From: Clostridiaceae bacterium
GTDB lineage: Bacteria; Bacillota; Clostridia; Saccharofermentanales; DTU023
DNA length: 41,447 nucleotides
Assembly (NCBI GenBank): GCA_012838355.1
Contig: DUPJ01000036.1
Span: 1 to 41,447, forward strand
Direction: 5' to 3'
How positions within the stretch are numbered: the stretch's first letter is position 1; every line of letters starts with the position of its first letter. The position numbers were made by a program, and so were the translations under genes. The notes under the pieces are model-generated. The model ran no database searches and was not told the DNA's origin. It was given only the letters and a program-made list of their open reading frames with translations. Of this stretch, positions 17,896 through 25,929 are shown one piece after another.

Positions 17896-18790
17896 GCGGC
17901 GAGCCGGATACATTGCGCTGACCGGCCGTCCGAATGTCGGCAAGAGTACGCTCTTGAACTATCTGGTGGAGGCAACCGTCGCAATTACATCGCCGAAGCC
18001 GCAGACGACAAGGCATGTCATCCGCGGTGTCGCGACGAGGGGAGATAATCAGTTCGTTTTTCTCGATACCCCGGGTCTGCACCGGCCGAATGATCTTTTG
18101 GGCGGTGTTATGATGAGGAATCTGAACAACGTCATCGCCGATGCCGACGTCATCATTCTGATGATTGATGCCGGTTCAGAACCGGTTGCAGCCGATGTCG
18201 AAAGGCTTCTGATCAAGAAAATTGCAGCCGAAAATACGCCGGCCGTGCTGGTGCTGAATAAAATAGACCGGCGGAGCAAAGCCGGCATGCTTCCCCTGAT
18301 CGAACATTACCGGCAGTTTGACTGCTTTTGCGCGTTTGTACCGCTGTCGGCAGCGACAGGGGAAGGCGTCGACCTTCTGCTGGATGAATTGGCGCGGCTT
18401 TTGCCTGAGCAGCCGTGGATATTCGACGAGGATAATTTTACCGATCAGACGGAACGCGATCTGGCGGCCGAGCTGATCCGCCGTGAACTGGTCTATCAGC
18501 TTCGGGAAGAACTGCCTTACGGCATGGCCGTTCAGGTGGTGTCGTTTGCCGAACGCGAGTCCGAGGGGCGTCGCAAAATCACGATCGAAGCGGACATTGT
18601 GTGCGACCGCCAAAACCATAAGGGCATGGTGGTCGGCCGGAAAGGCGAACGCGTGAAAGCGGTCGGTACAGCAGCCAGAACGAGTCTTGAGACCTTGTTT
18701 GATGCGGATGTCACGCTGTTTCTGCAGGTGCGCGTACAGTCAGGCTGGCGCGATTCTGAGGCGAAACTCAAGGATCTGGGGTTTTCCTGA
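17888..18790 (+). CDS. era: GTPase Era
   Basis: Ras-like GTPase that binds the 3' end of 16S rRNA and acts in 30S subunit assembly. The 300-residue protein shows G1 GRPNVGKS (about 12), G2 TTRH, G3 DTPG, G4 NKID and G5 SAATG, then a C-terminal KH domain with GMVVGRKGERVKAVG. In-frame TTG 17870 is possible but ATG 17888 gives the usual N-terminus. The length is typical. It overlaps ybeY by eight bases, and recO begins one base after its stop. The dgkA and cdd genes that often stand between ybeY and era are absent here. Confidence 0.97.
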   Translation: MSERRAGYIALTGRPNVGKSTLLNYLVEATVAITSPKPQTTRHVIRGVATRGDNQFVFLDTPGLHRPNDLLGGVMMRNLNNVIADADVIILMIDAGSEPVAADVERLLIKKIAAENTPAVLVLNKIDRRSKAGMLPLIEHYRQFDCFCAFVPLSAATGEGVDLLLDELARLLPEQPWIFDEDNFTDQTERDLAAELIRRELVYQLREELPYGMAVQVVSFAERESEGRRKITIEADIVCDRQNHKGMVVGRKGERVKAVGTAARTSLETLFDADVTLFLQVRVQSGWRDSEAKLKDLGFS

Positions 18791-18791
18791 C

Positions 18792-19571
18792 ATGTCCGAA
18801 CACCACCTGACCGTGAAGGCTTTTACCCTGAGCGCGTTCAGCATCCGTGAGGCAGACCGTTTGCTTCAGCTTCTCACGCGGGAACACGGGCTCATCAGTG
18901 CCTACGCAGGTGGTGCGGCGCGGCCGAAAAGCCGATTTGTGTCGTGTTCCATGCCGTTTACGCTGTCGGAATTTGTTCTCTACGTGAAGTCCGGGCGTTA
19001 TTCGGTCAAAAATGCGGATGTCCTGTACGCGTTTCACGGCATTCATGGTGATTACGAGCGGCTGGCCGAGGCCAGCCGGCTGGCATCGCTATTCGCGGAT
19101 GCCGCCAGATTTGACAGCGGCCATACCGAGATGTATGAACTGTTCGGATACGCGCTGTATGCATTGGCCGACCGCGACGATCCGGCTTTTTCGGCTGCAC
19201 TCGCCGCCATGCGTCTGATGGCAGGCATCGGGTTTGCACCGCATCTGGCGAACTGCGTGGTCTGCCACGCTGAAGCAAAAGCCCCCTTTGCGTTCAGCCG
19301 CAGTGCCGCCGGCACGCTGTGCACGCTGCACCGTGCGGGCGTGGATGATGTGACGTTTATGCCGGAATATCTTTTGCGCGTATTGCTTCATGCCGAACGT
19401 GCACCGCTCGAACGTCTGCTGACCGTTCAGAGCGGCGAGCAGGAACGTCAGCTGGTGCTTCAATGGATCTGGCATTACATTGAGTACACGATGGAAAAAG
19501 CATATCCCGGCCTTCAGCCGCCGGAGATAATCAGGTGGAAGCAAAAGGAGGATGCACGACGTGAAGTATAA
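18792..19571 (+). CDS. recO: DNA repair protein RecO
   Basis: Recombination mediator that works with RecF and RecR to load RecA on gapped DNA and to anneal strands. The 259-residue protein has an N-terminal OB fold beginning with VKAFTLSAFSIREADRLLQ, and a C-terminal helical domain with a zinc-site remnant: C-V-V-C near residue 155 and a later C with nearby histidine (TLCTLH). Start ATG 18792 is one base after era; the frame upstream lies inside era and is not part of this protein. The last 11 bases overlap sdaAB. The era-recO pairing is conserved in Bacillota. Confidence 0.93.
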   Translation: MSEHHLTVKAFTLSAFSIREADRLLQLLTREHGLISAYAGGAARPKSRFVSCSMPFTLSEFVLYVKSGRYSVKNADVLYAFHGIHGDYERLAEASRLASLFADAARFDSGHTEMYELFGYALYALADRDDPAFSAALAAMRLMAGIGFAPHLANCVVCHAEAKAPFAFSRSAAGTLCTLHRAGVDDVTFMPEYLLRVLLHAERAPLERLLTVQSGEQERQLVLQWIWHYIEYTMEKAYPGLQPPEIIRWKQKEDARREV

Positions 19572-20220
19572 AAGCATCTTTGACATCATCGGCCCCGTTA
19601 TGGTCGGACCTTCGAGTTCGCATACGGCGGGCGCCGTCCGGCTCGGGCATTTGGCCCGCAAGATATTTGGCCGTGAACCGAAACGGGTCGGCATTACCTT
19701 TTACGGCTCGTTTGCCGAAACGTACAAAGGTCACGGCACCGATGTCGCCGTTATTTCGGGACTTCTCGACATGTCGCCCGACAATCCGGACATTCCGGAC
19801 GGCATTGACATCGCCCGTTCTCACGGCATCGACATGACGATCGGCACGTCTGACGATGCGGTTGATTTCCCGAACACCGTTCGTCTGAGTCTTGAAGACG
19901 ACGAAGGCAAACTTGACTTTACCGGAATTTCGATCGGCGGCGGGATGGTTGAGGCGACGGAAATCAACGGTTTTGAAGTCAAGATCGATGATGAGAATCC
20001 GGCGCTCCTGATCGAATACATCGACAAGGCCGGTATTATTGCCCGCATTACGGCAAGACTGGCCGTGGAGAACATAAATATAAGCACGATGACCGTATCG
20101 AGGCGGTCTCGCGGGGCGGACGCGCTGATGGTCATTTCAACCGACCAGAAGGTGCCGGACGAAACGGTTGAAAGCATGATGAAGGTGCCCGGCATTGCGA
20201 TGGTCACCCCGATGGAGTAA
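19561..20220 (+). CDS. sdaAB: L-serine dehydratase, beta subunit
   Basis: Regulatory and assembly partner of the iron-sulfur L-serine dehydratase, which converts serine to pyruvate and ammonia. The 219-residue protein begins SIFDIIGPVMVGPSSSHTAGA, with the conserved SSSHT serine-binding loop, and ends with an ACT domain (about residues 145-215, starting DKAGIIARITARLA). Start choice: ATG 19552 abuts the ribosome site AAAAGGAGG (19543-19551), while GTG 19561 is nine bases after it, so GTG is preferred. It overlaps recO by 11 bases, an unusual link between a repair gene and a catabolic gene. sdaAA follows after three bases. Confidence 0.94.
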   Translation: MKYKSIFDIIGPVMVGPSSSHTAGAVRLGHLARKIFGREPKRVGITFYGSFAETYKGHGTDVAVISGLLDMSPDNPDIPDGIDIARSHGIDMTIGTSDDAVDFPNTVRLSLEDDEGKLDFTGISIGGGMVEATEINGFEVKIDDENPALLIEYIDKAGIIARITARLAVENINISTMTVSRRSRGADALMVISTDQKVPDETVESMMKVPGIAMVTPME

Positions 20221-20223
20221 GCG

Positions 20224-21120
20224 ATGAAACTACTGACAACAATGCACATGTGGATCGAGGAGGCCAGTGAACGTGAGTGCAGTCTGGGTGAAACCATGCT
20301 GCAGCATGAAATGTGGCACAGCGAAACAGAGGAGACGGTTATTCTGGAGCGCATGGAACAGCAGCTCCAGGTTATGGAAAAAGCATGTGAACGCGGCCTG
20401 GCCGGCGTCACTTCGCGAGCCGGATTGTCCGGTATGGACGGCAAGCGGCTGAATGAATACCGCCTCCGGAACACCACGCTGCTGGGGCCGATTGTGTCAC
20501 AGGCTGTTGCTTACGGCGTGGCCATCAATGAAGTAAATGCGTCCATGGGCGTCATCTGTGCGACTCCGACAGCCGGGTCATCCGGTGTGGTTCCGGCCGT
20601 GCTGTTTGCCGTGCGGGACGCCTTGACGCTTGACCGCAGAGCGCAGCTCCAATTCCTGGTGACGGCCGGCGGAGTTGGGCTTATGCTGGCCAATAATGCC
20701 AGCATCTCAGGAGCCGGCGGCGGTTGTCAGGCCGAGATTGGTTCGGCCACGGCGATGGCTGCCTGTGCGCTGACCGAAGCCTTGGGAGGAACGCCGGAAC
20801 AATGCGGCCATGCCGTCGCACTCGCTCTGAAAGCGCTCCTCGGACTGACTTGTGATCCGGTGGCCGGACTCGTGGAAGTGCCATGCATCAAGCGCAACGG
20901 GACGGCGGCAGCGACAGCGATTACGTGCGCAGAGATGGTGATGGCCGGTGTTGAGAGCAAAATACCAGTGGATGAAGTTGTACTCGCGATGGGATCGATT
21001 GGGCGGATGATGCCCGTCGCGCTCAAAGAGACGGCACTTGGCGGGCTCGCTCAGACGGAAACGGCCAGGCGCATGACGCAGCAGCTGCGCGAAACCGGCA
21101 GAATTGACACCAAAAATTAA
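20224..21120 (+). CDS. sdaAA: L-serine dehydratase, iron-sulfur alpha subunit
   Basis: Catalytic subunit of the oxygen-sensitive [4Fe-4S] L-serine dehydratase. The 298-residue protein contains CATPTAGSSGVVPA, GAGGGCQAEIGSATAMA and LTCDPVAGLVEVPCIKRN, which supply the cluster cysteines and the serine-binding loops. Length is normal. With the beta subunit it forms the two-gene version found in Bacillota. The enzyme type fits an anaerobe that ferments amino acids. The stop codon interlocks with the stop of the convergent helicase gene: the four bases at 21117-21120 serve both strands. No terminator hairpin is seen between them. Confidence 0.96.
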   Translation: MKLLTTMHMWIEEASERECSLGETMLQHEMWHSETEETVILERMEQQLQVMEKACERGLAGVTSRAGLSGMDGKRLNEYRLRNTTLLGPIVSQAVAYGVAINEVNASMGVICATPTAGSSGVVPAVLFAVRDALTLDRRAQLQFLVTAGGVGLMLANNASISGAGGGCQAEIGSATAMAACALTEALGGTPEQCGHAVALALKALLGLTCDPVAGLVEVPCIKRNGTAAATAITCAEMVMAGVESKIPVDEVVLAMGSIGRMMPVALKETALGGLAQTETARRMTQQLRETGRIDTKN

Positions 21121-23615
21121 TCTGCCCAGAACTCATCGATGTGCGCGGCAATGTCGGCGGCACCGCCGACATGCCGCGTTTGCCATTCTTCGGGAAGCAG
21201 CTGCCGATAGTCATCCCGCTTGTAGCGGTCATCGATCAGGAGGATGAACCCCCGGTCGGTTTCGCTCCGGATCAGACGTCCGGCAGCCTGCAGAACGCGG
21301 TTAAAACCGGGATAAACGTAGGCGAAGCGAAAGCCGTCGCCCAGGCGGTGCTGATAGTATTCACCCATCAGCGTGCGCTCAGGCGAAATGCCGGGCAGAC
21401 CGGTTCCGACAACGACGACCCCGATCAGGCGGCTGCCCGTCAGATCAACACCTTCGTTGAACAGGCTGCCGATCACGGCAAAGGCAACCAGCGTTTTTGC
21501 ACCATATGTGTTGAAGCGGTTTAAAAATCCTGCCCGCGCCGGATTCGACATGCCCGGCGTCTGGAACATCAAGTCCCAGTCTGCCGGCCAGCTGGACGAT
21601 TCGATCCTGGCCCGAAGCATCTTCAGATAGGCAAAGGATGGAGCGAAAACGAGGTAATTGCCTGTGCGGCGCGACACGGCGGTACGGATCAGTTCCGTCA
21701 CGAGCGGAAGTGATTCCTGACGATCCTTGTAGCGTATGGAGCAAACATCGGAGGCCAGCACCAGACGGTTTTTCCCGGCGAACGGCGAAGGCAGCATGAG
21801 CGTTTCGACATCGTCTTGAGGCAGACTGAGCTGCGGCAGAAAGAATGTGAGCGGCGACAAGGTGGCGGAAAAATAGACCCGTGCGATGCCGTCGGCAACG
21901 CTGCGGCACATCGGTTCGCTCGCATCGAGGCACTGGAGGCTCAGCAGCCAGTCTCCGCCGTTTTCCCTGTTCAGTGTGAGCAGATACGTATCATTGAACT
22001 GGGTCAGGCCGATGCGCAGGAAGAACGCCAGATCAAACCAGAGGTGCAGGAGCGGCATCTTATGTTCCCAGTCGGGGAACGATTCGACGACAAGCCCGAG
22101 CGCACGGTAAACGCGTGAAAGCACATGCAGCAGATGGTCCGGAAGACGCCTTGTCGCGACGAACGTCTCCGTGCCTGCCATATCGGAAGCCGTAATCTGC
22201 GGATCGAGCAGAGTGAAGCCGCGCGGTCCGCTTTCAGCCGGCTCCGCGAGCGATGCGGCCACGGCTGCCAGTCGGTTGTGCCAGGCAATCAGCTGTTCGG
22301 CAGCGATGTCGACGATGGCCTGAAGTGACGGCTGCCCCTCGCACGGCGGTGCCTGTTCGTTCGACTTCAGAAGTGTGTACACGTTCGTCAGATCGCTGAA
22401 GCGGATCCTCGCCGAATACATTTCTCTGGCTCTGGCCGGCAGATTATGCGCCTCATCGACCAGCAGCGCCATGACCTCGTGCTCATCGCCAAAATGGCGC
22501 TGCAGCCGCACGCGCGGATCGAAACAGTAGTTGTAGTCGGCAATGATGATATCGCACCACATGCTGACATCCAGTGACAGCTCAAACGGGCAGACACGGT
22601 GTTTTTTTGCGACGGGGAGCAGGTTGTCGGGATTGATCGCCTGCAGCCGATACAGCGCGCTCAGCGCCTCCGGCACCCGGTCATAATACTCCACTGCATA
22701 GGGGCAGCGCTTCAGGTCACAAAACAGATCCGGCTCAAGACACAGCGATTCTTTTGCATAAAGCGTGATCGCCCGGACGAGAAAACCCGCTGCGCGCAGG
22801 TCGGCCAGTGCATCAGCCGCGACAAGACGAGTCGAGGTCGTATGCGTCAGATAGAAGATGCGGTCAATTTTGCCGTTGGCCTGTGCTTTCAGCGCCGGGT
22901 AAAGCGTGGCGATCGTCTTGCCGATTCCGGTTGGTGCATTGGCGAGCAGGATGCCGGTCGACAGCATTGAATCCATGACGCGGCGCATCAGTGCCTTTTG
23001 TCCCTTCCGTAGTGAATCGTAGGCGAACGCAGCTGCTTTATTGGCGTCGTTTCTCGCGGCCAGATAGCGACGCAGGCTGCGTGTCGATTCGACGAAAGAG
23101 CGGCAGGTGGTGTGAAAAAAAGATTCGAGCGAAGCGAAGTCGGCGTCCTTTTTCAGGATGATCGTCTCATCCGTTTCGGCCGACACGTATGTCAGCTCAA
23201 TGACAAGCTTTTCATTGCCCGTCAGGATGAGCAGCATATACGCATACAGTTTTGCCTGATCCCAGTGGACCGCCTCGCCGCCGCGCGGCAGGCGTGCGGC
23301 ATCGCCTCGGAAACTTTTTACCTCGGCGAGCACCAGATCATCGCCGGAGTAAAACCAGGCGTCCGCGCGCCCCTTGACGAGGAGCCGGGTATCTTCGGAA
23401 ATATATGATTCGGACAGCGATTGTTCGGTTGCCAGTTGCGAAACGCGTTCATCAGCGGCGAGCATTTCGAAATAGCGCTGGTGGGTTCGTATGCCGGCCA
23501 GACCGTCAACGCCGCCGTAATACGTGCCCGCGAGCCCGCCCGAACGGCTCTGTGCTTCGGCCAGTCCGCGCACGGAAATATTCAGTTGTACGGTGCTTTC
23601 GGATGTGCATGCCAT
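21117..23615 (-). CDS. PD-(D/E)XK nuclease fused to XPD/DinG-type iron-sulfur helicase
   Basis: An 832-residue predicted DNA repair enzyme. The N-terminal 130 residues look like a RecB-type nuclease: D85 in KGRADAW, E98-x-K100 in LAEVKS, and Q120-x3-Y124. The helicase part has Walker A NAPTGIGKT (about 226-234), four cysteines at 292, 299, 304 and 342 that could hold a [4Fe-4S] cluster as in XPD and DinG, a DEAH box at 387-390, and a C-terminal motor domain with a late QAAGRLIRSETDRG (motif VI type). This architecture is known in Bacillota but its role is poorly defined. The ATG at 23615 lacks a ribosome site and follows a TACAAT by six bases. Confidence 0.88.
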   Translation of the reverse strand: MACTSESTVQLNISVRGLAEAQSRSGGLAGTYYGGVDGLAGIRTHQRYFEMLAADERVSQLATEQSLSESYISEDTRLLVKGRADAWFYSGDDLVLAEVKSFRGDAARLPRGGEAVHWDQAKLYAYMLLILTGNEKLVIELTYVSAETDETIILKKDADFASLESFFHTTCRSFVESTRSLRRYLAARNDANKAAAFAYDSLRKGQKALMRRVMDSMLSTGILLANAPTGIGKTIATLYPALKAQANGKIDRIFYLTHTTSTRLVAADALADLRAAGFLVRAITLYAKESLCLEPDLFCDLKRCPYAVEYYDRVPEALSALYRLQAINPDNLLPVAKKHRVCPFELSLDVSMWCDIIIADYNYCFDPRVRLQRHFGDEHEVMALLVDEAHNLPARAREMYSARIRFSDLTNVYTLLKSNEQAPPCEGQPSLQAIVDIAAEQLIAWHNRLAAVAASLAEPAESGPRGFTLLDPQITASDMAGTETFVATRRLPDHLLHVLSRVYRALGLVVESFPDWEHKMPLLHLWFDLAFFLRIGLTQFNDTYLLTLNRENGGDWLLSLQCLDASEPMCRSVADGIARVYFSATLSPLTFFLPQLSLPQDDVETLMLPSPFAGKNRLVLASDVCSIRYKDRQESLPLVTELIRTAVSRRTGNYLVFAPSFAYLKMLRARIESSSWPADWDLMFQTPGMSNPARAGFLNRFNTYGAKTLVAFAVIGSLFNEGVDLTGSRLIGVVVVGTGLPGISPERTLMGEYYQHRLGDGFRFAYVYPGFNRVLQAAGRLIRSETDRGFILLIDDRYKRDDYRQLLPEEWQTRHVGGAADIAAHIDEFWAD

Positions 23616-23621
23616 ACGGTT

Positions 23622-23627
23622 ATTGTA
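23622..23627 (-). promoter_or_regulatory. -10 element of the helicase gene, possibly leaderless
   Basis: TACAAT on the minus strand ends six bases before the ATG at 23615, with no Shine-Dalgarno sequence between. No convincing -35 is seen at the right distance. Confidence 0.4.
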
Positions 23628-23695
23628 GCCGACAAAGCAAAAATGCGATCATTTCAACGCATAATCGGCCAGGAATCCCGGTCGTTCAGGGCTGG

Positions 23696-23767
23696 GCCCG
23701 ACTTAGAAAATCCATAAAACAGATGGAAGAGACAGGAGGCACGATCCACGAGATCGACTTTGATTAA
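23696..23767 (+). pseudogene. Remnant of a YefM/Phd-family antitoxin gene (3' end only)
   Basis: About 23 codons read ARLRKSIKQMEETGG followed by an acidic tail and stop, which resembles the C-terminal toxin-binding end of YefM antitoxins. Nothing upstream in any frame looks like the DNA-binding part; the flanking 80 bases lead directly to the helicase promoter. The frame runs into the following toxin-like fragment with the overlap typical of yefM-yoeB pairs. I read it as the surviving end of a deleted antitoxin gene. Confidence 0.6.
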
Positions 23768-23960
23768 GGTGTGGTCGGACGACGCGAGGGACGATTACTT
23801 GCACTGGCAGTCGCAAGACAAGAAAACGCTCAGGAAAATCAACGACCTATTGAAAGACATCGACCGTAATGGACAGCAGCCAGTTTCTGCACGCGTCGTC
23901 TTCAATATCGCAGCAGGCGACTTGCCCCACAATGGCCTCCCATGTCGTCCATCAGGATGA
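23760..23960 (+). pseudogene. Truncated YoeB-family toxin
   Basis: The frame starts at TTG 23760. About 38 residues (IKVWSDDARDDYLHWQSQDK and the next 18, to about 23873) match the N-terminus of YoeB, a ribosome-dependent mRNA endonuclease of about 85 residues. After that the reading frame continues to 23960 with sequence that no longer resembles the family. The catalytic C-terminal half (conserved glutamate, arginine and histidine) is missing, so no active toxin is expected. The break point lies at an opposing gene fragment, which suggests a deletion or rearrangement. Confidence 0.65.
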
Positions 23961-24018
23961 TTAGCGGAAGATCCGGGTGTCCGTCGACTGCCTCCGCAAT
24001 CTGTTCGCGCCAGTCCAT
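23902..24018 (-). pseudogene. Possible fragment of a small unrecognised protein
   Basis: A 38-codon minus-strand frame contains WREQIAEAVDGHPDLPLIIL, a phrase with protein-like composition and a helix-strand pattern. I do not recognise a named family. It stops where a different frame carries on with DIEDDACRNWLL, and another frame immediately upstream reads VYLAWVLGEIKDEW, so a frameshifted older gene is plausible. No ribosome site is visible. Weak evidence; it may be noise. Confidence 0.3.
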
Positions 24019-24294
24019 TCGTCTTTTATTTCACCGAGCACCCAGGCCAGATAAACGTCTTGTCATGGCAGGGAGTCTTACGCGCCCATTCCCTCTCTGA
24101 CACGCAACGCTGCTGCTTCGTTGGTGTCGACACCTTCGTGTGCCCGCAGGCCGCCGCAGCATAGGCGCACATGCATGTTGGCGCGGTCAAATAGTCGATT
24201 GGGCGTGCGTCGTGCATACCCCTTCAAGAAAGGGCATGCCATGTCCGAGTCACAGGGAGCAGGATTTCACGACAACATTGTGCCGTCAACGCGG
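24019..24294. other. Non-coding or decayed stretch
   Basis: Together with the fragments before it, this fills the 774-base gap between the helicase and the LuxR-type gene. Only short frames without recognisable families are present, including a 24-codon frame at 24241-24315 (start MSESQGAGFHDNIV) that overlaps a TATAAT. I see no RNA gene or repeat. Confidence 0.4.
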
Positions 24295-24300
24295 TATAAT
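24295..24300 (+). promoter_or_regulatory. -10 element upstream of the LuxR-type gene
   Basis: A consensus TATAAT 90 bases before the GTG start. The -35 region is poor, so an activator may be needed. It would give a leader of about 80 bases that holds a short reading frame. Confidence 0.35.
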
Positions 24301-24319
24301 GCATCCGGGGAGTAAGTTC

Positions 24320-24385
24320 ATGATCAAATGTTCATTTCGGTTCGGCCGTTTTCCAGCGGTTCGCGCGCCTCGCAGAAGAGGATGA
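24320..24385 (+). CDS. Possible 21-residue arginine-rich leader peptide
   Basis: The ATG at 24320 follows a GGGGAG (24307-24312) at seven bases. The frame ends with APRRRG and a stop five bases before the GTG of the LuxR-type gene. Six of 21 codons are arginine. It could couple translation to the regulator or act as a leader peptide, but the length is too small for coding statistics. Confidence 0.25.
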   Translation: MIKCSFRFGRFPAVRAPRRRG

Positions 24386-24389
24386 TGTC

Positions 24390-25787
24390 GTGACGGAACA
24401 AACAAGCGTCCGCCTCCTTTCTGTCGCCGCCTTTTCCTTTCTGTCGGCATACCTGCTTTCCTTTCTGTTCGAAGGGCAGGTGCTTTACGCTCTCCTGGAT
24501 GCGAATGGACTCGATGTGCAGTCATACGTCCTGTCGGTCATCATCGCCCATTTTTTCGGCCTGCTGTCCGGCGGTTTTCTTGTGACATCGCTGCGGCAGG
24601 CCAAACGGGTTTTGCTGATCGGATCCGTCTTTTGTCTGCTGACCGGCATACCGTTTTTCTTTCCGGCATCGCCACTGTGGCAGCCGGCTTTGCTGGCTGC
24701 GGGATTTGCGCTCGGCATGGCCATTTCGGCCTGGGGTTTTTATCTGCATGCCTGCACTCCGTCCGGAAGACGCGTTCGAACATGTGCCGATGTGCTGATT
24801 CTTTCGAATCTGCTCATGATCTCGATCAATCTGGTTTCGCTGCATATATCCAGCCGTGCTGCGCTTCTGTTTGCGATGCTGTGCCTTGCAGCCGGCGTCG
24901 GTTTTGCCTGGCTGCTGCCGCATGCGGACAAAGCGGAAGAGACGAGGCAAAAGTCTGTGGGTCATGTAAAAAGGCCGCTCCTGATGCTCGTTCTCTTCAT
25001 TGTCGTCATCACCATCAATTCGGGTCTGATGTATCAGGTGATCAATCCGGCGTTCAGTCACCTGACCGGTCTGATCAGCTGGTACTGGGCGCTGCCGTAT
25101 GTCACCGCCATTGCAGTCATGAGAGGCGTTCTTGTCAAGTTTCAATGTCGTCGCGCAACGTTCTTGTACATCGCCATGGCCATGATGATCGCGGCATTTC
25201 TTATGTTCATGCTGCTCGGGCGCAGCGCACTCGATTATCTGGTGGTCAATACGCTCATGCTGGGTTCCATGGGTATTTTTGACCTTTTCTGGTGGAGCAT
25301 GATTGGCGAGATGCTCGGACTTGGCCTCAATCCGGCGAATGTATTCGGCATCGGGCTGTCGGCGAATGTGCTGGGGGTCTGGCTCGGGGGCATCCTGGGC
25401 GTCGGCATGACGTCAGCCGCGCTTGCCGATGCGGAGGTGACCGCCATCGCACTGACTGTGGTTTGTATCACGCTGGCGATTCTGCCGCCGCTTGAAAAGC
25501 AGCTCAATCTGATTATGAAGAGCCATGCACACCGCGATGCATATGAGCGAATGGATCTGGAAAGTCAGCACAACGTGCTCAGTCGGTCAGCGGTTGTCGA
25601 TCTGCTCACGGACCGCGAACAGGACGTTCTGCAGCAACTGCTTGAAGGCAAGTCGAATCGGGAAATCGCCGCCGCGCTTTTTATTACGGAAAGCACAGTT
25701 AAGACGCATGTGCGCAATATCTTCTCAAAATGCGATGTCAGCAGCCGCGCTGAACTGATCAGCTCGTTTCTGAAACATCAGGCATAA
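24390..25787 (+). CDS. Twelve-helix membrane protein with C-terminal LuxR DNA-binding domain
   Basis: A 465-residue membrane-bound regulator. The first 375 residues hold about twelve hydrophobic helices in an MFS-like layout. The cytoplasmic C-terminus (about 404-462) is a LuxR-type helix-turn-helix, LTDREQDVLQQLLEGKSNRE followed by IAAALFITESTVKTHVRNIF, with the usual TxREx-V-L start and the TVKTH recognition helix. Proteins of this design are known in Eggerthella-like actinobacteria and some Clostridia as one-component sensors; the ligand is unknown. It starts with GTG after GAAGAGG. An imperfect dyad 39 bases downstream (25826-25843) is a candidate binding site. Next to it lie small membrane and zinc-ribbon genes that it may control. 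Confidence 0.85.
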   Translation: MTEQTSVRLLSVAAFSFLSAYLLSFLFEGQVLYALLDANGLDVQSYVLSVIIAHFFGLLSGGFLVTSLRQAKRVLLIGSVFCLLTGIPFFFPASPLWQPALLAAGFALGMAISAWGFYLHACTPSGRRVRTCADVLILSNLLMISINLVSLHISSRAALLFAMLCLAAGVGFAWLLPHADKAEETRQKSVGHVKRPLLMLVLFIVVITINSGLMYQVINPAFSHLTGLISWYWALPYVTAIAVMRGVLVKFQCRRATFLYIAMAMMIAAFLMFMLLGRSALDYLVVNTLMLGSMGIFDLFWWSMIGEMLGLGLNPANVFGIGLSANVLGVWLGGILGVGMTSAALADAEVTAIALTVVCITLAILPPLEKQLNLIMKSHAHRDAYERMDLESQHNVLSRSAVVDLLTDREQDVLQQLLEGKSNREIAAALFITESTVKTHVRNIFSKCDVSSRAELISSFLKHQA

Positions 25788-25825
25788 ACCAGCCGTTAAG
25801 CCTTTTTCAGCTGTTTAAGAGAGAT

Positions 25826-25843
25826 CTCATACTAAAGTGTGAG
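25826..25843. promoter_or_regulatory. 18-base dyad, candidate operator
   Basis: CTCATACTAAAGTGTGAG: eight-base arms with one mismatch around AA. It lies between the LuxR-type gene and the small membrane protein gene and has no T tract, so it is not a terminator. LuxR-family sites often have this size. Confidence 0.35.
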
Positions 25844-25929
25844 GCACAGGTTGCTGTCAATCGCGCTTTTGCATGAGGACAGCCGCTGTCTTTTGCCGCA
25901 GAATTGTCCGATAAAGCAGGAGGCAGAGT

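Noticed and set aside
24026-24217. 63-codon minus-strand frame in the gap before the LuxR-type gene
   Set aside because: Cysteine- and alanine-rich translation without family resemblance or ribosome site, in a decayed region.
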